Below are positions 22,926 through 33,384 of a stretch of 64,000 nucleotides of DNA, piece by piece. The notes beneath the pieces are model-generated. The model searched no databases. It saw only the letters and a list, made by a program, of their open reading frames with translations, and had not been told where the DNA came from. Numbering within the stretch: position 1 is the stretch's first letter; every line of letters begins with the position of its first letter. A program made the position numbers and the translations under genes. The DNA is from Lepus europaeus (Eukaryota; Chordata; Mammalia; Lagomorpha; Leporidae): assembly GCF_033115175.1 (NCBI RefSeq), contig NC_084831.1, positions 75,215,502 through 75,279,501 on the forward strand, in the 5' to 3' direction.

Positions 22926-23624
22926 TTAAAAAATATTTTATTTATTTATTTGAGATGTAGAGTTACAGTGAGAGGGACAGACAAAGAGAAAGGTCTTCTG
23001 TCCTCTGGTTCATTTCCCCAAATGGCTGCAACTGCCAGAGCTGTGCTGATCTGAAGCTAGGAGACAAGAGCTTCTTCTAGGTCTCCCAAGCTGGTGCAGG
23101 GGCCCAAGCACTTGGACCATCTTTTTTTTAAAAATTTTTATTTATTCATTTATTTATTTTTTTGACCAGAGTGGATAGTGAGAGAGAGAGACAGAGAGAA
23201 AGGTCTTCCTTTTTGCCGTTGGTTCACCCTCCAATGGCCGCTGCAGCCGGCGCATCTCGCTGATCCGAAGCCAGGAGCCAGGTGCTTCTCCTGGTCTCCC
23301 ATGCGGGTGCAGGGCCCAAGCACCTGGGCCATCCTCCACCGCCCTCCCGGGCCACAGCAGAGAGCTGGCCTGGAAAAGGGGCAACCGGGATAGAATCCAG
23401 TGCCCCGACCAGGACTAGAACCAGGTGTGCCGGCGCCGCAAGGCAGAGGATTAGCCTGTTAAGCGACGGTGCCGGCCATGGACCATCTTCTACTGCTTTC
23501 CCAGGCTATTGCAGAGAGCTGGGTTGGAAGTGGAGCAGCCAGAACTAGAACCGGCGCCCATGTGGATTGTCAGTGCCGCAGGCGGCGGATTAACCTACTT
23601 TGCCACAGAGCTGCCCTGAAGCCT
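22926..23624 (-). mobile_element. older CSINE, split by a same-strand young CSINE
   Basis: CTAGCACTTTT flanks the composite (22915-22925 and 23625-23635). The element breaks at TGGACCATCTT (23113-23123) and resumes after 23479 with CTACTGCTTTCCCAGG, ending at the head GCCACAGAGCTGCCC. Confidence 0.93.
23124..23478 (-). mobile_element. young CSINE nested in an older CSINE
   Basis: TSD TGGACCATCTT at 23113-23123 and 23479-23489. It carries a long T/ATTT tail and the GGCAACCGGGATAGAATCC block of the young subtype. Confidence 0.95.
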
Positions 23625-23635
23625 CTAGCACTTTT

Positions 23636-24352
23636 AAATGAATTCACATGTACTCATTCAATGGAATTATACTGAGGGATCTTGAGAGTACTCAAGAATG
23701 AGATTGCTGGGCCATTTTCAGTGATTTCACTGTTAAGGAATTCTGGAGAATAGGAATCGGCAAATGGGAGGTAAGCAAGTATCATTCAGAGTTGTGAAAA
23801 AGGGAAGCAATATTTTGTGAAGTAGAGACTGACAAGCTTTATTTATTTCTTGCAGGACAAGAAAGAGGAGAGTGGTTTCACAGCTCTCTAAGAGGAAGTG
23901 ACGGTCGTTAGGGCCCGGTAAGGACTAAGATCAAAGCATGTGAGAATAATACATTTTGTTTTTGAATGGCATTGATGTTCTGGTATAACAGGGCAATGGG
24001 GGTGATATTTTATTCATCTGGTTGCATGATTACTTTACATCTGCCTGGCTGTATATCTGGGATATCCTATTTCCATTCCTCACTTTCTCTTAATGACTGT
24101 ATTTCTTTTGTCACTGAGAAAATAAAAGCTTCTAGGGAGAATATCCGTCTGCCTCCTCGCCACAGTTCTCCCTCTTCCCACACTGTTCACACATTTGCTT
24201 TCCTTCTCTGTAGGGGACAACCGTCCTGCTGTAACTGAAGTCTGACTGCTCCCCTAGAGCTCTGTAACCCGCCCGCTTTGGCTTATTCTAGACCAGCCCC
24301 CATGCAACTGGTCCTTTCTCCCATGCTCTAAACTTCTTTTCTATTCAATTAT
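23636..24352. other. unique sequence
   Basis: No repeat recognised. A splice-site-like pair (TTTATTTATTTCTTGCAG before 23856; CCCGGTAAGG at 23914-23923) lies in it but has no other support. Confidence 0.35.
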
Positions 24353-24497
24353 ATTTTCTGAATTCTAAATATGTGCCTGACCTAAAGTAGATTGTATTAG
24401 GTCAGGCACATAATTGTTTCTCTGTCTTTTGTTGATGCCTTCATAGACCAGTGATTGGGGTGAGTTTTGTGGTGCAGTGGGTTAGGCTGACACTTGT
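24353..24497. repeat. 145-bp direct repeat, copy 1
   Basis: Identical base for base to 25404-25548 by visual comparison. It contains about 100 bp of unique DNA with a 16-bp-stem hairpin, followed by the first about 42 bp of a CSINE (from about 24456), which breaks off abruptly after ACACTTGT. Confidence 0.95.
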
Positions 24498-24549
24498 CGA
24501 CGCACAAATGTGCTAAAATGTTGCCCATCTTTAAACATAAGTGAAGTTG

Positions 24550-24861
24550 GGGGCTGGCGCTATGGTGTAGAAGGTTGAGCCTATGCCTGCAGTGCCGGTC
24601 AAGTCCTGGCTGCTCCACTTCAAGTCCAGCTGGGAGAGCAGTGGAAGACGGCCCAGGTCCTTGAGCCCCTGCACCCGTGTGGAAGACCTGGAGGAAGCTT
24701 CTGGCTCCTGGCTTTGGTCTGGCCCAGCTGCAGCCATTGCAACCATTTGGGGAATGAACCAGTGGATGGAAGATGTCTGTCTGTCTGTCTGTCTGTCTCT
24801 CTTTCTCCTTCTCTCTCTGTATTTCTTCATTTCAAATAAATAAATAAATCTTTAAAAAAAT
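24550..24861 (+). mobile_element. CSINE
   Basis: Head GGGGCTGGCGCTATGG, core TCTGGCTCCTGGCTTTGG, (TGTC)n expansion at about 24775-24800, tail TTTCAAATAAATAAATAAATC. Part of the region between the B box and the core is missing (GCTGGGAGAGCAGTGG). No convincing TSD. Confidence 0.9.
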
Positions 24862-25403
24862 TCCACAAATGAAGTGAAAGGCCAAGCAATTGACACTTCA
24901 GATTGAACAATACAACCTTCCTTTGTGAATCTCCCTGCAATGTCTATTTCTCTGATTCCCTTTAGACCACAAGTACTAGACAGAGTTGCTGGTAGTTGCT
25001 GATTGTCTTCATGATTTCTCTTGAACCATCTTGTTTCAAGCTTTGGAGACCTCGCTCAAATAGGTTTGTCAGAGGTTCTGACTTAATTCATCTGTGGTGG
25101 GTCTTGGGTCCTTTTAATTTCTTACAAGTTGTTCAACTGGTTAGAAAGTATGGCGAGGCCAAGAACCTGCTTAAATCTTCCAAGTGAAGACGAGATTCAA
25201 CAATGTGCTTATTCACATCATCATGGCTCTGTGAGGCCTTTCCTGGGTATCTGATGAGTTTTCTCTTTGACAGTTCTGTGGGTAAAATCGGGTGACTATT
25301 TTGGATTATTCTTTGTAAGATTTAGTGGATAGATTCCTGACGTGGAAAGCTTACAGTGCATTTAGCACTAAGGTTATGGTTTACAAAATTTATTCATTCT
25401 TGA
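24862..25403. other. unique sequence between duplicated segments
   Basis: No repeat recognised. Confidence 0.4.
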
Positions 25404-25548
25404 ATTTTCTGAATTCTAAATATGTGCCTGACCTAAAGTAGATTGTATTAGGTCAGGCACATAATTGTTTCTCTGTCTTTTGTTGATGCCTTCATAGACC
25501 AGTGATTGGGGTGAGTTTTGTGGTGCAGTGGGTTAGGCTGACACTTGT
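25404..25548. repeat. 145-bp direct repeat, copy 2
   Basis: Identical to 24353-24497. Here the CSINE head continues into a complete element, so this is the more intact context of the two. Confidence 0.95.
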
Positions 25549-25840
25549 GACACATCAGTGTGCCAGGTCAAGTCTCTGCTACTCCTTTTCTGATGCAGCT
25601 TCCTGCTCACGCGGCTGGGAGGCAGCAGATTATGGCTTAGGTGCCCACATTGCTGCCCAGCATGGGAGAGACCCAGATGGAGTTCTGGACTCTTGGTTTT
25701 GACCTGGCCAAGCCCTAGCTTTTGGGAAAGGCATTTGGGGAGTGAAACAGTGGGTGGAAGTTCTTTCTTTCTCTGCCTCCCGCCCACTCATGTGTGTGTG
25801 TGTTGCCTTGCCTTTCAAACAGATGAAAATAAATACTAAA
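25507..25840 (+). mobile_element. older CSINE
   Basis: TGGGGTGAGTTTTGTGGTGC head, AGGTCAAGTCTCTGC (B box), diverged core, CTTTCAAACAGATGAAAATAA tail. Its first about 42 bp are shared with the upstream stub. Confidence 0.88.
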
Positions 25841-26409
25841 AAATATGATCAGGAAAAATTGGGGAGATAAACAAATCATTATAATAACTTGATTTTGTCA
25901 TATGTGACATATTTGTCAAGCAATTTAAATTATTTTGCATCTTTGTAGGACAACATTTGACATGCTGTTTTTTGCATTGAAATATTTGATCAGATTACTA
26001 AAATTTCATAGATGCACTTAAGCTGAGGATTCTTTTGCTTGTGTACATGAAACCCTTTGAGGAGTTAAGTGTTCTGTATTGAAAATGTAATAGTGGGTGA
26101 GTTTTCTATCTATCTATCTCTGGGCCTGGCCTCTACTTTTTGCACTTATCGCTCTATCATTTATTTGCTACGTATTTTCTCCAGACATATACTTTATACT
26201 TTTTTCCATATTTGTGGCACATGATGATTTTTGCTGTTTACTTGTTCCTCTTTCTCTTTTGAGAAAAATCAAGATAACATCAATGCACAGTATTGGAAAG
26301 AATGAAATAGTTGACTTTTCAACATTCCATAAAAACTTTGAAGATCAAATCAGCAGTTGAATAATCTGAGAACTACAGGCAATCCCAGGAGTGAGAAGAG
26401 ATCAGAGTG
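25841..26409. other. unique AT-rich sequence
   Basis: No repeat recognised. The 87-codon frame at 26097-26360 resembles no family I know. Confidence 0.4.
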
Positions 26410-26510
26410 ATAGCAGACTTGGTTCCCGGTCCTAGGTTAGTCACTAATTAGCCATATGACCCTCAAAGAACCTCTAGCTGTTCCAGGCCTCAGTGCCTTC
26501 AACTCTAAAG
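26410..26510 (+). mobile_element. MIR fragment
   Basis: CTTGGTTCCCGGTCCTAGG (B-box region), CTAATTAGCCATATGACCCT and CCAGGCCTCAGTGCC follow the MIR 5' half. Confidence 0.65.
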
Positions 26511-27851
26511 GAGTTTAACTTTTAGGTCACACCAAAATACTTGGGATTATGGAAAACTTTTATAGCTATACCTGGGAAAACAGTAATCTATCAATTAATA
26601 AGGATTTATTTCTTAATAAAAAATGAGAATAATGTTATATTAACTGTGAATAAGCCCTGGTTTACTAAGTGCTAAAGTAAATTAATTAAGTAATTTTTCT
26701 TTATGAAAATTGCCAGAGAAATTAGATCTGTCTTTGAACACAAACACAAGAGTCCAAAGAACAGTAAATGCAATTTCAATTTCATTCATCTCCTTTCAGA
26801 GGCTAGAGACAAACTTGGACCTCTTCCAAAAGACCAAAGTAAACAGAGAGGAAATTTTGGGAGATTGAATCAGAGCCAGAATAAACTAGGATTTTAATGT
26901 TTCGGATGGATACTGCAAAAAATCCAAACATGGTTCAAGGAGATTCATTTAGATCCAGAAACAAGGCCAAGTTGCTTTCATTAATATTTTCAAATTAGGG
27001 AATTTGAATCAGTAATAGTCTGTGTGAGAGACTACTAATGATATACAGAAAAGGCACTTTGACTAATGCCATTTTACCCCTACAGCATCGTGACCTTTGG
27101 TCAATTAAGTGAACAAAAATTAGTTAACTGTACATAATGGGTATGTTTGTTTAAATTTTGTCTCTGAGCATAAATGAAATAGAAGCAATTCTCTTTTTCA
27201 ATAGAATTTTAGAAAATACCATATAAATTGTAGCAAAGGCACTTAGAACAATTAAAAGGAAATAATGATTAATGGGGTCAAAATACCATTAAACTAGGAC
27301 TTGATGTCTAGTGTTTAATTAATTGGTGCAACAGGAAAAGAAAAGATTGGTGATATTGGCCATGGTATTGCAGTCAATCAGCATTTCCTCTTAGAATGAA
27401 AAGTGATGCTAATTACTCAGCTTAGCTTTGTTGCTTGTTTCTGGTCAGATTTACTTAGAGCATTCATGTTTAGAACATGTTTCCTACCTTGTTAAGTCTG
27501 GTCAATTGACTGGCGATCCCAATATACTATAAAGAGTTAATGAGTTGCTACCAATGTTGCAGAATTACACATGGGTAAAATGTTGCACTTGGATGATATC
27601 TCAGCTAATATACAATGTGATATAATAAGACCTATTTTTTTTTTTTACTTAGAGAAAAACTCTTGAATGAATGAGATCCTAAACAACAAGAGAAAACACC
27701 TCAATTTTAATGATTTAGCATACTTGGGTAGTCCCAATCAATAGCAAAGTATGACTTGAATTCTGGAATTGCTAAAATGTAACAGCACTATGGTGAAATC
27801 TATTATTCATCTAATTAGATAACTGAAGTGGATAAAATATTATTTTTTGTC
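26511..27851. other. 1.3-kb AT-rich interval
   Basis: No repeat recognised. CpG is almost absent. Confidence 0.4.
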
Positions 27852-27896
27852 TAAAGATTTATTTATTTGAAAGGTAGAGTTACAGAAAGAGAGGGA

Positions 27897-27935
<39 letters not shown>

Positions 27936-28160
27936 AGAGAGAGAGATCTTCCATCTGCTTGTTCACTCCCCAAATGGTGGTAACAGCCAGGGCTGAGCCA
28001 GACCGAATCCAGGAACCAGGACTTACTCCAGGTCTCCGACATGGGTGCTGGGACCCAAGCACTTGGGCCATCTTCCGCTGCTTTCCCAGGTACATTATCA
28101 GTGATGGGATGCTGGAATCAAGGGTGGCAGCTTCATCTGCTACACCACAAAGCAGCTACT
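27852..28160 (-). mobile_element. older CSINE containing a (TATC)n array
   Basis: Antisense tail AAGATTTATTTATTTGAAAGG, then a (TATC)n array at 27897-27935 in place of the usual GA tract, core AATCCAGGAACCAGGAC, and a deleted head ending CTACACCACAAAGCAGCT. It adjoins the RPL10 retrocopy. Confidence 0.88.
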
Positions 28161-28710
28161 TTTCTTTTAAAGACAGGAAGTTGGTTTTATTGCTGGGTGT
28201 GAGGTGGCAGCACAATGGAAGCCCTCATGTATGCAGGGCTTGCCACCTGTCCAGAGAACCATGATTGGGCATTAGCCATGAGCAGCTTCCAGTCATCATA
28301 GCTCCACAAATCTGCATTAAACTTGGTAAAGCCCCTGTTCTTTCATATATGCATCTTGGGCAGCCAGGGAACTTGAACTTGGCATTTTGGAGGGTGTCAA
28401 TCTCATGCTCCTTGTTCTGCAGCTTGGTATGGATGGACAGGAGAACTAGAGCAGTGTGAAATGTGGCCACTATACCCTGGGAGTTTTCAAAAGCACTTCA
28501 CACACCTGTCTGGTGCCTAGACAGGGAACAGCACAAAGTCAGAGACATGAGCATCTATCAGAAAGGGCTGTCTCCAGGGTTCCCGTAAGGCAAACCATAC
28601 AATCAGCAGGCTGCATACATAACAAGGAGGGTGCTCTTCACAGCTATTGCACATTGGGCCACATGAGGAAAGGTACCCATTCAGCTTACGTGGTTAAAGA
28701 TATTTGGCAG
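28161..28710 (-). pseudogene. RPL10P: processed pseudogene of ribosomal protein L10
   Basis: RPL10 is a component of the large (60S) ribosomal subunit, about 214 residues when intact. Minus-strand frame 28470-28225 reads [20 protein letters not shown] and later PNHGSLDRWQALH. These match the RPL10 C-terminal region ([22 protein letters not shown] ... PNRGPLDKWRALHS, as I recall it). Downstream lies a short 3' UTR with an AATAAA signal (complement at about 28184-28189) and a decayed A-run, so it is a retrocopy without introns. Upstream homology is fragmentary to about 28700, with stops, frameshifts and small deletions. The basic motif after KFPG is lost. No promoter is evident. The exact 5' end is uncertain. 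Confidence 0.8.
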
Positions 28711-28772
28711 TTTTTATATATCAGGTCTGGCCCATGTTGAGCACTACTTGGTGGGAGGGGAGATGGACTCAG

Positions 28773-28874
28773 TAGTTATGAAAGAATGTACGGATCCATG
28801 AACTACGCTGTTTCATTGATCAATAGCTATGATAGAATGTACGAACCCATGAACTACGCTGTTTCATTGGAAGC
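28773..28874. repeat. 51-bp tandem duplication (two units)
   Basis: Unit 1 (28773-28823) and unit 2 (28824-28874) share TATGA(A/T)AGAATGTACG and CCATGAACTACGCTG. They differ at a handful of positions, mostly at the ends. The unit resembles no repeat family I know. Confidence 0.9.
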
Positions 28875-28984
28875 ATGCAGTTCCCTTTATGGGAAGGACA
28901 GAATTTTAGTTTTTTAAGAGCACTTTTCTTGTTAAAGACATGCAGATCTTTGTATTATACTATGGCATGGACAAAGACAAAAAC

Positions 28985-29240
28985 AGCAGAGATTAAGAGC
29001 TGAGCCCTGGAATTAGACTGCCTGGATTCTACTGCTCTATAGCTGAACGACCCTAGGCTATTTACCTTTCTTTATCTCTGTTTCCTCAACTGAAACAAAC
29101 AAACAAAAAAAGAGAATAATAAGATTATCTGTTCTTAGGATTGGTGCAAATTCTACATGTTAAAATGTACATAAAATTCTTTGAGCAGTTTTGGGCACAT
29201 AGTGAGCACTCAGTAAATGTTGGCTATTGCGTGTATTTTG
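28985..29240 (+). mobile_element. near full-length MIR
   Basis: GAGCTGAGCCCTGGAATTAG, CTGCCTGGATTCTACTGC, GCTGAACGACCCTAGG, TTTCCTCAACTG, and GGGCACATAGTGAGCACTCAG followed by TAAATGTT are the MIR tRNA-like head, core and L2-like 3' end in order. A short (CAAA)n lies inside. Confidence 0.82.
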
Positions 29241-29270
29241 TGTCACAAACTATTTCAATATGGTTAATGA

Positions 29271-29318
29271 TGTGTGTGTGTGTCTCTGTGTGTTTGTGTG
29301 TGTGTGTGTGCATGTGCA
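29271..29318. repeat. (TG)n microsatellite
   Basis: Interrupted TG array, mostly alternating purine-pyrimidine, ending TGTGCATGTGCACG. Confidence 0.9.
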
Positions 29319-29904
29319 CGCTATGGCTTAGAATTACAAAGTGCTATATCAGGCAAAATAATATTAGCATTCTGTATTCCATACATTTATCTTTACTAGT
29401 TTTAATAATATATCCAATAACTATCTTTGTTCAGTAATATTACATTGAGTCATAGGGATAATAGTGTCAGGTATAAATGGCACAATTAAAAACACTACAG
29501 GGGCTAAGTTGCTCAGAAAGTTGCAATGCAAATGTTCCTTCCTAAGAGCCTTGCAAATGCACAATGAGAAAGAATGAGGATATCTTATTTTATTCCCTGG
29601 TGGGAATCTATCCACATCAAATACACTACATAATTCTGCATGTGGGCAACCGCTGCTGGGACTCCCTGCCTCATCATACAGGCCTTCTAGCCAAGGAAAT
29701 TGATGGGAATTGATTTCATTTTTAAGGAGTCAATACATTATAAGTGTAAGTTAAAAGCAGAAGCAAACCATGTGCTTCTGAGAGCTATTTTGGACTATGT
29801 CTAGTTTAAGAGTGCCAACGCTAACACGCACTTAGAACTAAGTTTACCAATCATTGTCAGCTGATATTTTTATTATGTCCAAAAGACATTTATTCAGTTT
29901 ATTT
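29319..29904. other. unique AT-rich sequence
   Basis: No repeat recognised. Confidence 0.4.
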
Positions 29905-30274
29905 CAGGACTACAAAATTAATTTGTTCACTCATGCATTGAAAAGTCAAGCGCTCCTGTTAGGTACCGAGGCTCTGTTAAGCGTTGTACTAGGCACTGGA
30001 TTACAGATTCTTTACATTTCCCTGACCTGGAGGCTGCTCTAATAAGGGGGAAAAAAGTAACAAAATAACTTTGAAACAATGGATATGCTGTGACATTGTA
30101 TAGAAGGCATAGAGAGGATTCTGATTAAGACAAAGGTACCCGTCACCCAAGTTTTCTAAAATCTGTTTCTTATCGTGCTGGCCTGAGTGAGCTACTACTG
30201 AGAGCAGAGGTGGGGCATGGTGAGGTCTGGGTAAGCAACGAGGGAAGGTCAGAGCATATCCAGGAAAACAGACG
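29905..30274 (-). mobile_element. L2 LINE 3' end, part 1
   Basis: On the plus strand TTGTTCACTCATGCATTG, GTACTAGGCACTGGATTACAG, TTCCCTGACCTGGAGGCTGC and GTCTGGGTAAGC match the reversed L2 3' region. Continues as part 2 beyond an inserted CSINE. Confidence 0.7.
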
Positions 30275-30290
30275 AAAAATAGAATGAACT

Positions 30291-30629
30291 GGGGCCGGCG
30301 CCGTGGCTCACTTGGTTAATCCTCTGCCTGAAGTGCCGGCATCCCATGTGGGCACCAGGTTCTAGTCCTGGCTGCTCCTCTTCCAGTCCACCTCTCTACT
30401 GTGGCCTGGGAAAGCAGTGGAGGATGGCCCAAGTGCTTAGGCCCCTGTACCCGCACGGGAGACCAGAAAGAAGCACCTGGCTCCTGGCTTCGGATTGGCG
30501 CAGCGCCAGCCGTAGTGGCCATTTGGGGAGTGAACCAACTGGAAGGAAGACCTTTCTCTCTGTCTCTCTCACTGTTTATAACTCTATCTGTCAAATAAAT
30601 AAATAAATAAATTAAAAAAAAGTGATGTA
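30291..30629 (+). mobile_element. young CSINE inserted in L2
   Basis: AAAAATAGAATGAACT (30275-30290) and AAAAATAGAATGAGCT (30630-30645) are the TSD with one mismatch. The head GGGGCCGGCGCCGTGGCTCA is the best consensus-like head in the window. Confidence 0.96.
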
Positions 30630-30645
30630 AAAAATAGAATGAGCT

Positions 30646-31740
30646 ACCTGGGGAGCAGCAAGCATTTCATATGGCTGGACCATAGTGCTCAATGAGTTTG
30701 TAAAGCTAGTTTAATGTCCTCGCCCAGGCAGGGAGGAACCGGCTGCTGAGCAAGGCAGGAGGGCAGTGTTAGGGGAGCCTAGGGTAGGGATAGGAGCTGG
30801 AATCCCCATTGCCCAGGGGCCACGGTGTGCAGAGCAGAAGGGTTGATGAGAAAGAACATGCCCGGAGAAATCCAAACCCAGCAGACCTGACAGCCAGGCA
30901 ACATTCGGATCAGAGGCAGAGGCTGAGAAGAAATCAGGGACTCATTAAGAGAGAGGGGGCTCAAAACTGCAGCCGACCGGCTGGGATGTGACGTGAAGTT
31001 TGGAGGAATTTCCTGAGCAGCCGAACATCGCTGCAGCAGACTTTTATAGGGCACTTGGAGTCTCCGAAATGGGCAGGGAGGGAGCTGTTAGGGGCACTGA
31101 TCTGGCTCAGGCAGGGGCCTTCGAACTAAACTGAAGAGTTTGAACTGTGTGCCCAAAGCTGTGGGGAACCATTGTTGAGTGTTAAGCAAGGCAATGGCAT
31201 GATCGGATTTGCGTTTTAAAAAGACCTTGTTGGCTGCTCTGTGGGGCTGGATTGGGAGTGTGAAGGCGCAGACCTCAGCATGGCGGGCTTCTCGGAGGAG
31301 GGCTGATGGGAACCTGTTTAACTTCCAACAACAGCAATGGACTGAGGAGGAGACATTCTGGGGAGGCAGAAGACTGGTTAAGTGAAGGAGGAGAAAAGCA
31401 GGAACAGAGGCTGGCATAACCCGATGCATCTGAACTACGATCCTGGGCTAAAGGCTGTGCTGTTCTCTGCAGCAGGGAGCCCCGGAGGAGGTGCGCAAGG
31501 GGAGCAAAGCTGATTCCAAAGGGGCAGGTAATGATTTTGAGCTTCCTGCCGAAGGTCTCTGTGGGGACAATCTGGGATCTGTTGTACAGTGATCTAAAAC
31601 TTAGACAAAAGATCGGAGTTAGGGATAAAGATTTGGGGTTCTTTGCCATTTCGATGGGAGTTGAAACTGATGGATTTGAATACAGTGTAGAGAGTGAAAA
31701 CAGGAGGGCTCTAGCATACACAGGAGACGCTGAAGAAAAA
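30646..31740 (-). mobile_element. L2 LINE 3' end, part 2
   Basis: ACCATTGTTGAGTGTTAAGC, GGCATGATCGGATTTGCG, TTGTTGGCTGCTCTGTGG and, further right, AGGGATAAAGATTTGGGG match reversed L2. The region is unusually GC-rich for this window (30700-31100). The 217-codon minus-strand frame at 31275-31928 lies mostly here and is fortuitous. Confidence 0.65.
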
Positions 31741-31949
31741 GATTCGTGACTATGACATGTAGTCACTAGAAAGGGAGAAGAGAAATGAAGAGAGTTGATA
31801 GGAAAGGTACATAAGGAAATCATTTTAACACAAAGGGAGAGCTGCAGAAAAGTCAAGCATGAGAAGGAATTAACTCTACTAATGAAGGTGAGGGGTGAAG
31901 CCACAACAGCGCCATCTTTCGCAGACACTTTGCATAGAGTAGCTCCTTT

Positions 31950-32265
31950 ATTTATCTATTTTTTAAAAGATTTGTTTATTCAAAAGGCGGGGAGAGAGAG
32001 AGAGAGGTCTTCCATCCATTGGTTCACATCCCAAATGCCCACAATAGCCAGGAATGAGCCAGGTGGAGGTAGGAGCCTGGAACGCCATCCTGGTCTCCCA
32101 CATAGTGGCAGAAGTCCAAGCGCTTGAGCCATCATCTGCTGCCTTCCCACGTGCATTAGCAGGAAGCTGGATCAGAAATGGAGAAGCTGGGACTTAAACT
32201 GTCATTCTGATAGGGGAAAGCTGGTGTCACAAGAGGCAGCTTAACTTACTATGCCACTATAAACA
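31950..32265 (-). mobile_element. old CSINE
   Basis: Antisense tail TTTAAAAGATTTGTTTATTC, core GGAGCCTGGAACGCCATCC, GCATTAGCAGGAAGCTGG, and a diverged head ending near TACTATGCCACTATA. No TSD. Confidence 0.85.
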
Positions 32266-32397
32266 GATTTTTAAATCTTTGTAGCACCCCTGTGGGTTGG
32301 GTGCCTTTATTATCCTAGTATTGCATGTGAGACTGTAGAGGCTGAGGTAGGGTGAGTGATTTGTCTTGCATTGTGAAATGAACACAAGAACCTCCCT
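32266..32397 (-). mobile_element. MIR fragment
   Basis: CCTTTATTATCCTAGTATTGC, GAGACTGTAGAGGCTGAGG and GAACACAAGAACCTCCC follow the reversed MIR core. Confidence 0.55.
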
Positions 32398-32700
32398 TTA
32401 CCTTTAGTTTCACTTTCCATGGTGTCAGTTACCTGTGTTCAATTGTGGTCAGGAAATATTAAGTGGAAAATTCCAGAAATAAGGGGGCAATGTATGTTTT
32501 ACAGTACATTCATGTAGTGGTTCTACTGTGTTATTAGTTGCTATTATTAATTTCTTACTGTGCCTAACATAAATTAAGCTTTATCATGGGTGTATAGGTA
32601 TAGGCAACAGCATAGCTGATATGGGGTTTAGTATATGAGATTTTAGGCATCCCCTGGGGTTTTTGAAACATATCCCCATGAGTCAGGTGGGGTCTACCTG
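32398..32700 (+). mobile_element. Tigger-type DNA transposon remnant
   Basis: TGTCAGTTACCTGTGTTCAA, TGGAAAATTCCAGAAATAAG, CTTACTGTGCCTAACATAAA and GCATCCCCTGGGGTTTTTG match the two ends of a widespread mammalian TcMar-Tigger non-autonomous family. The name is uncertain, the group less so. Confidence 0.8.
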
Positions 32701-33384
32701 TTTGAACCTACACAACCTGACTCCTGAATTCAGACACATAATAACCGTCTCTGTCAATGTTGAAGAATTCAATAAAAAGTACGCTAAATTTCATAGAGCT
32801 GGAGAAGGGTGGGTCATCAGGACGTACAAACAGTGAATGATTTCCTTTCTTCTCGTTGAATTTTTTGTTGTGTAAAAACTGGAGAAGATCTTACTAAAGG
32901 GGAGGTAGAGGAAGAGTGGCAGGATTTTTTTATACTTAGTATTGGAAAGACTTGAGATTATTTAGGCATCGAGTTCGCCGAGAGGGTAACGGTGTGGTTA
33001 AATGATGAACTGAGTCTCTGGAGGCAAAAAGAAGGGTTAGAATCAAGAATATTGGTACAGATGTCAATATTGAACAATATGTGCTTGGTCCTGTTTAGGT
33101 GCAAGATACAAGATACAAGATGTGTAATACATAGTAATTGTCCCTAAAGAGCTGAGGATTGAATTGGAGGCAGAAATGACAAGATAGCAAATGCTGTTCA
33201 GAAAGAGACTGTGATATACTGATGTGAGACACGGGAATGAGAAGTCTGGGAGAGAAAGCTCATCTCCTACCTCCAGAGTTTTATGTTCCAGTGGCCTCCC
33301 TTTAATTTCTGAAAAGAACAAAGCCCTTCTGGTCTTGGGATACACACGTCTGTGCCCTTCTTGCGTCTGCAAAGCTGGGTTGTA
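32701..33384. other. unique sequence
   Basis: No secure repeat. 32975-33045 (GGTGTGGTTAAATGATGAAC) weakly resembles a MIR head. A small ACAAGAT tandem lies at 33103-33122. Confidence 0.35.

Noticed and set aside
27897..27935. Short regularly spaced repeats as a possible CRISPR array
   Set aside because: It is a simple tetranucleotide microsatellite with no spacers, in a mammalian genome.
31275..31928. 217-codon minus-strand open frame, the longest in the window
   Set aside because: It lies mostly antisense to L2 sequence, has a Ser/Leu/Pro-rich composition with no domain, and runs toward a CSINE border. Chance openness in T/C-rich DNA is the simpler explanation.
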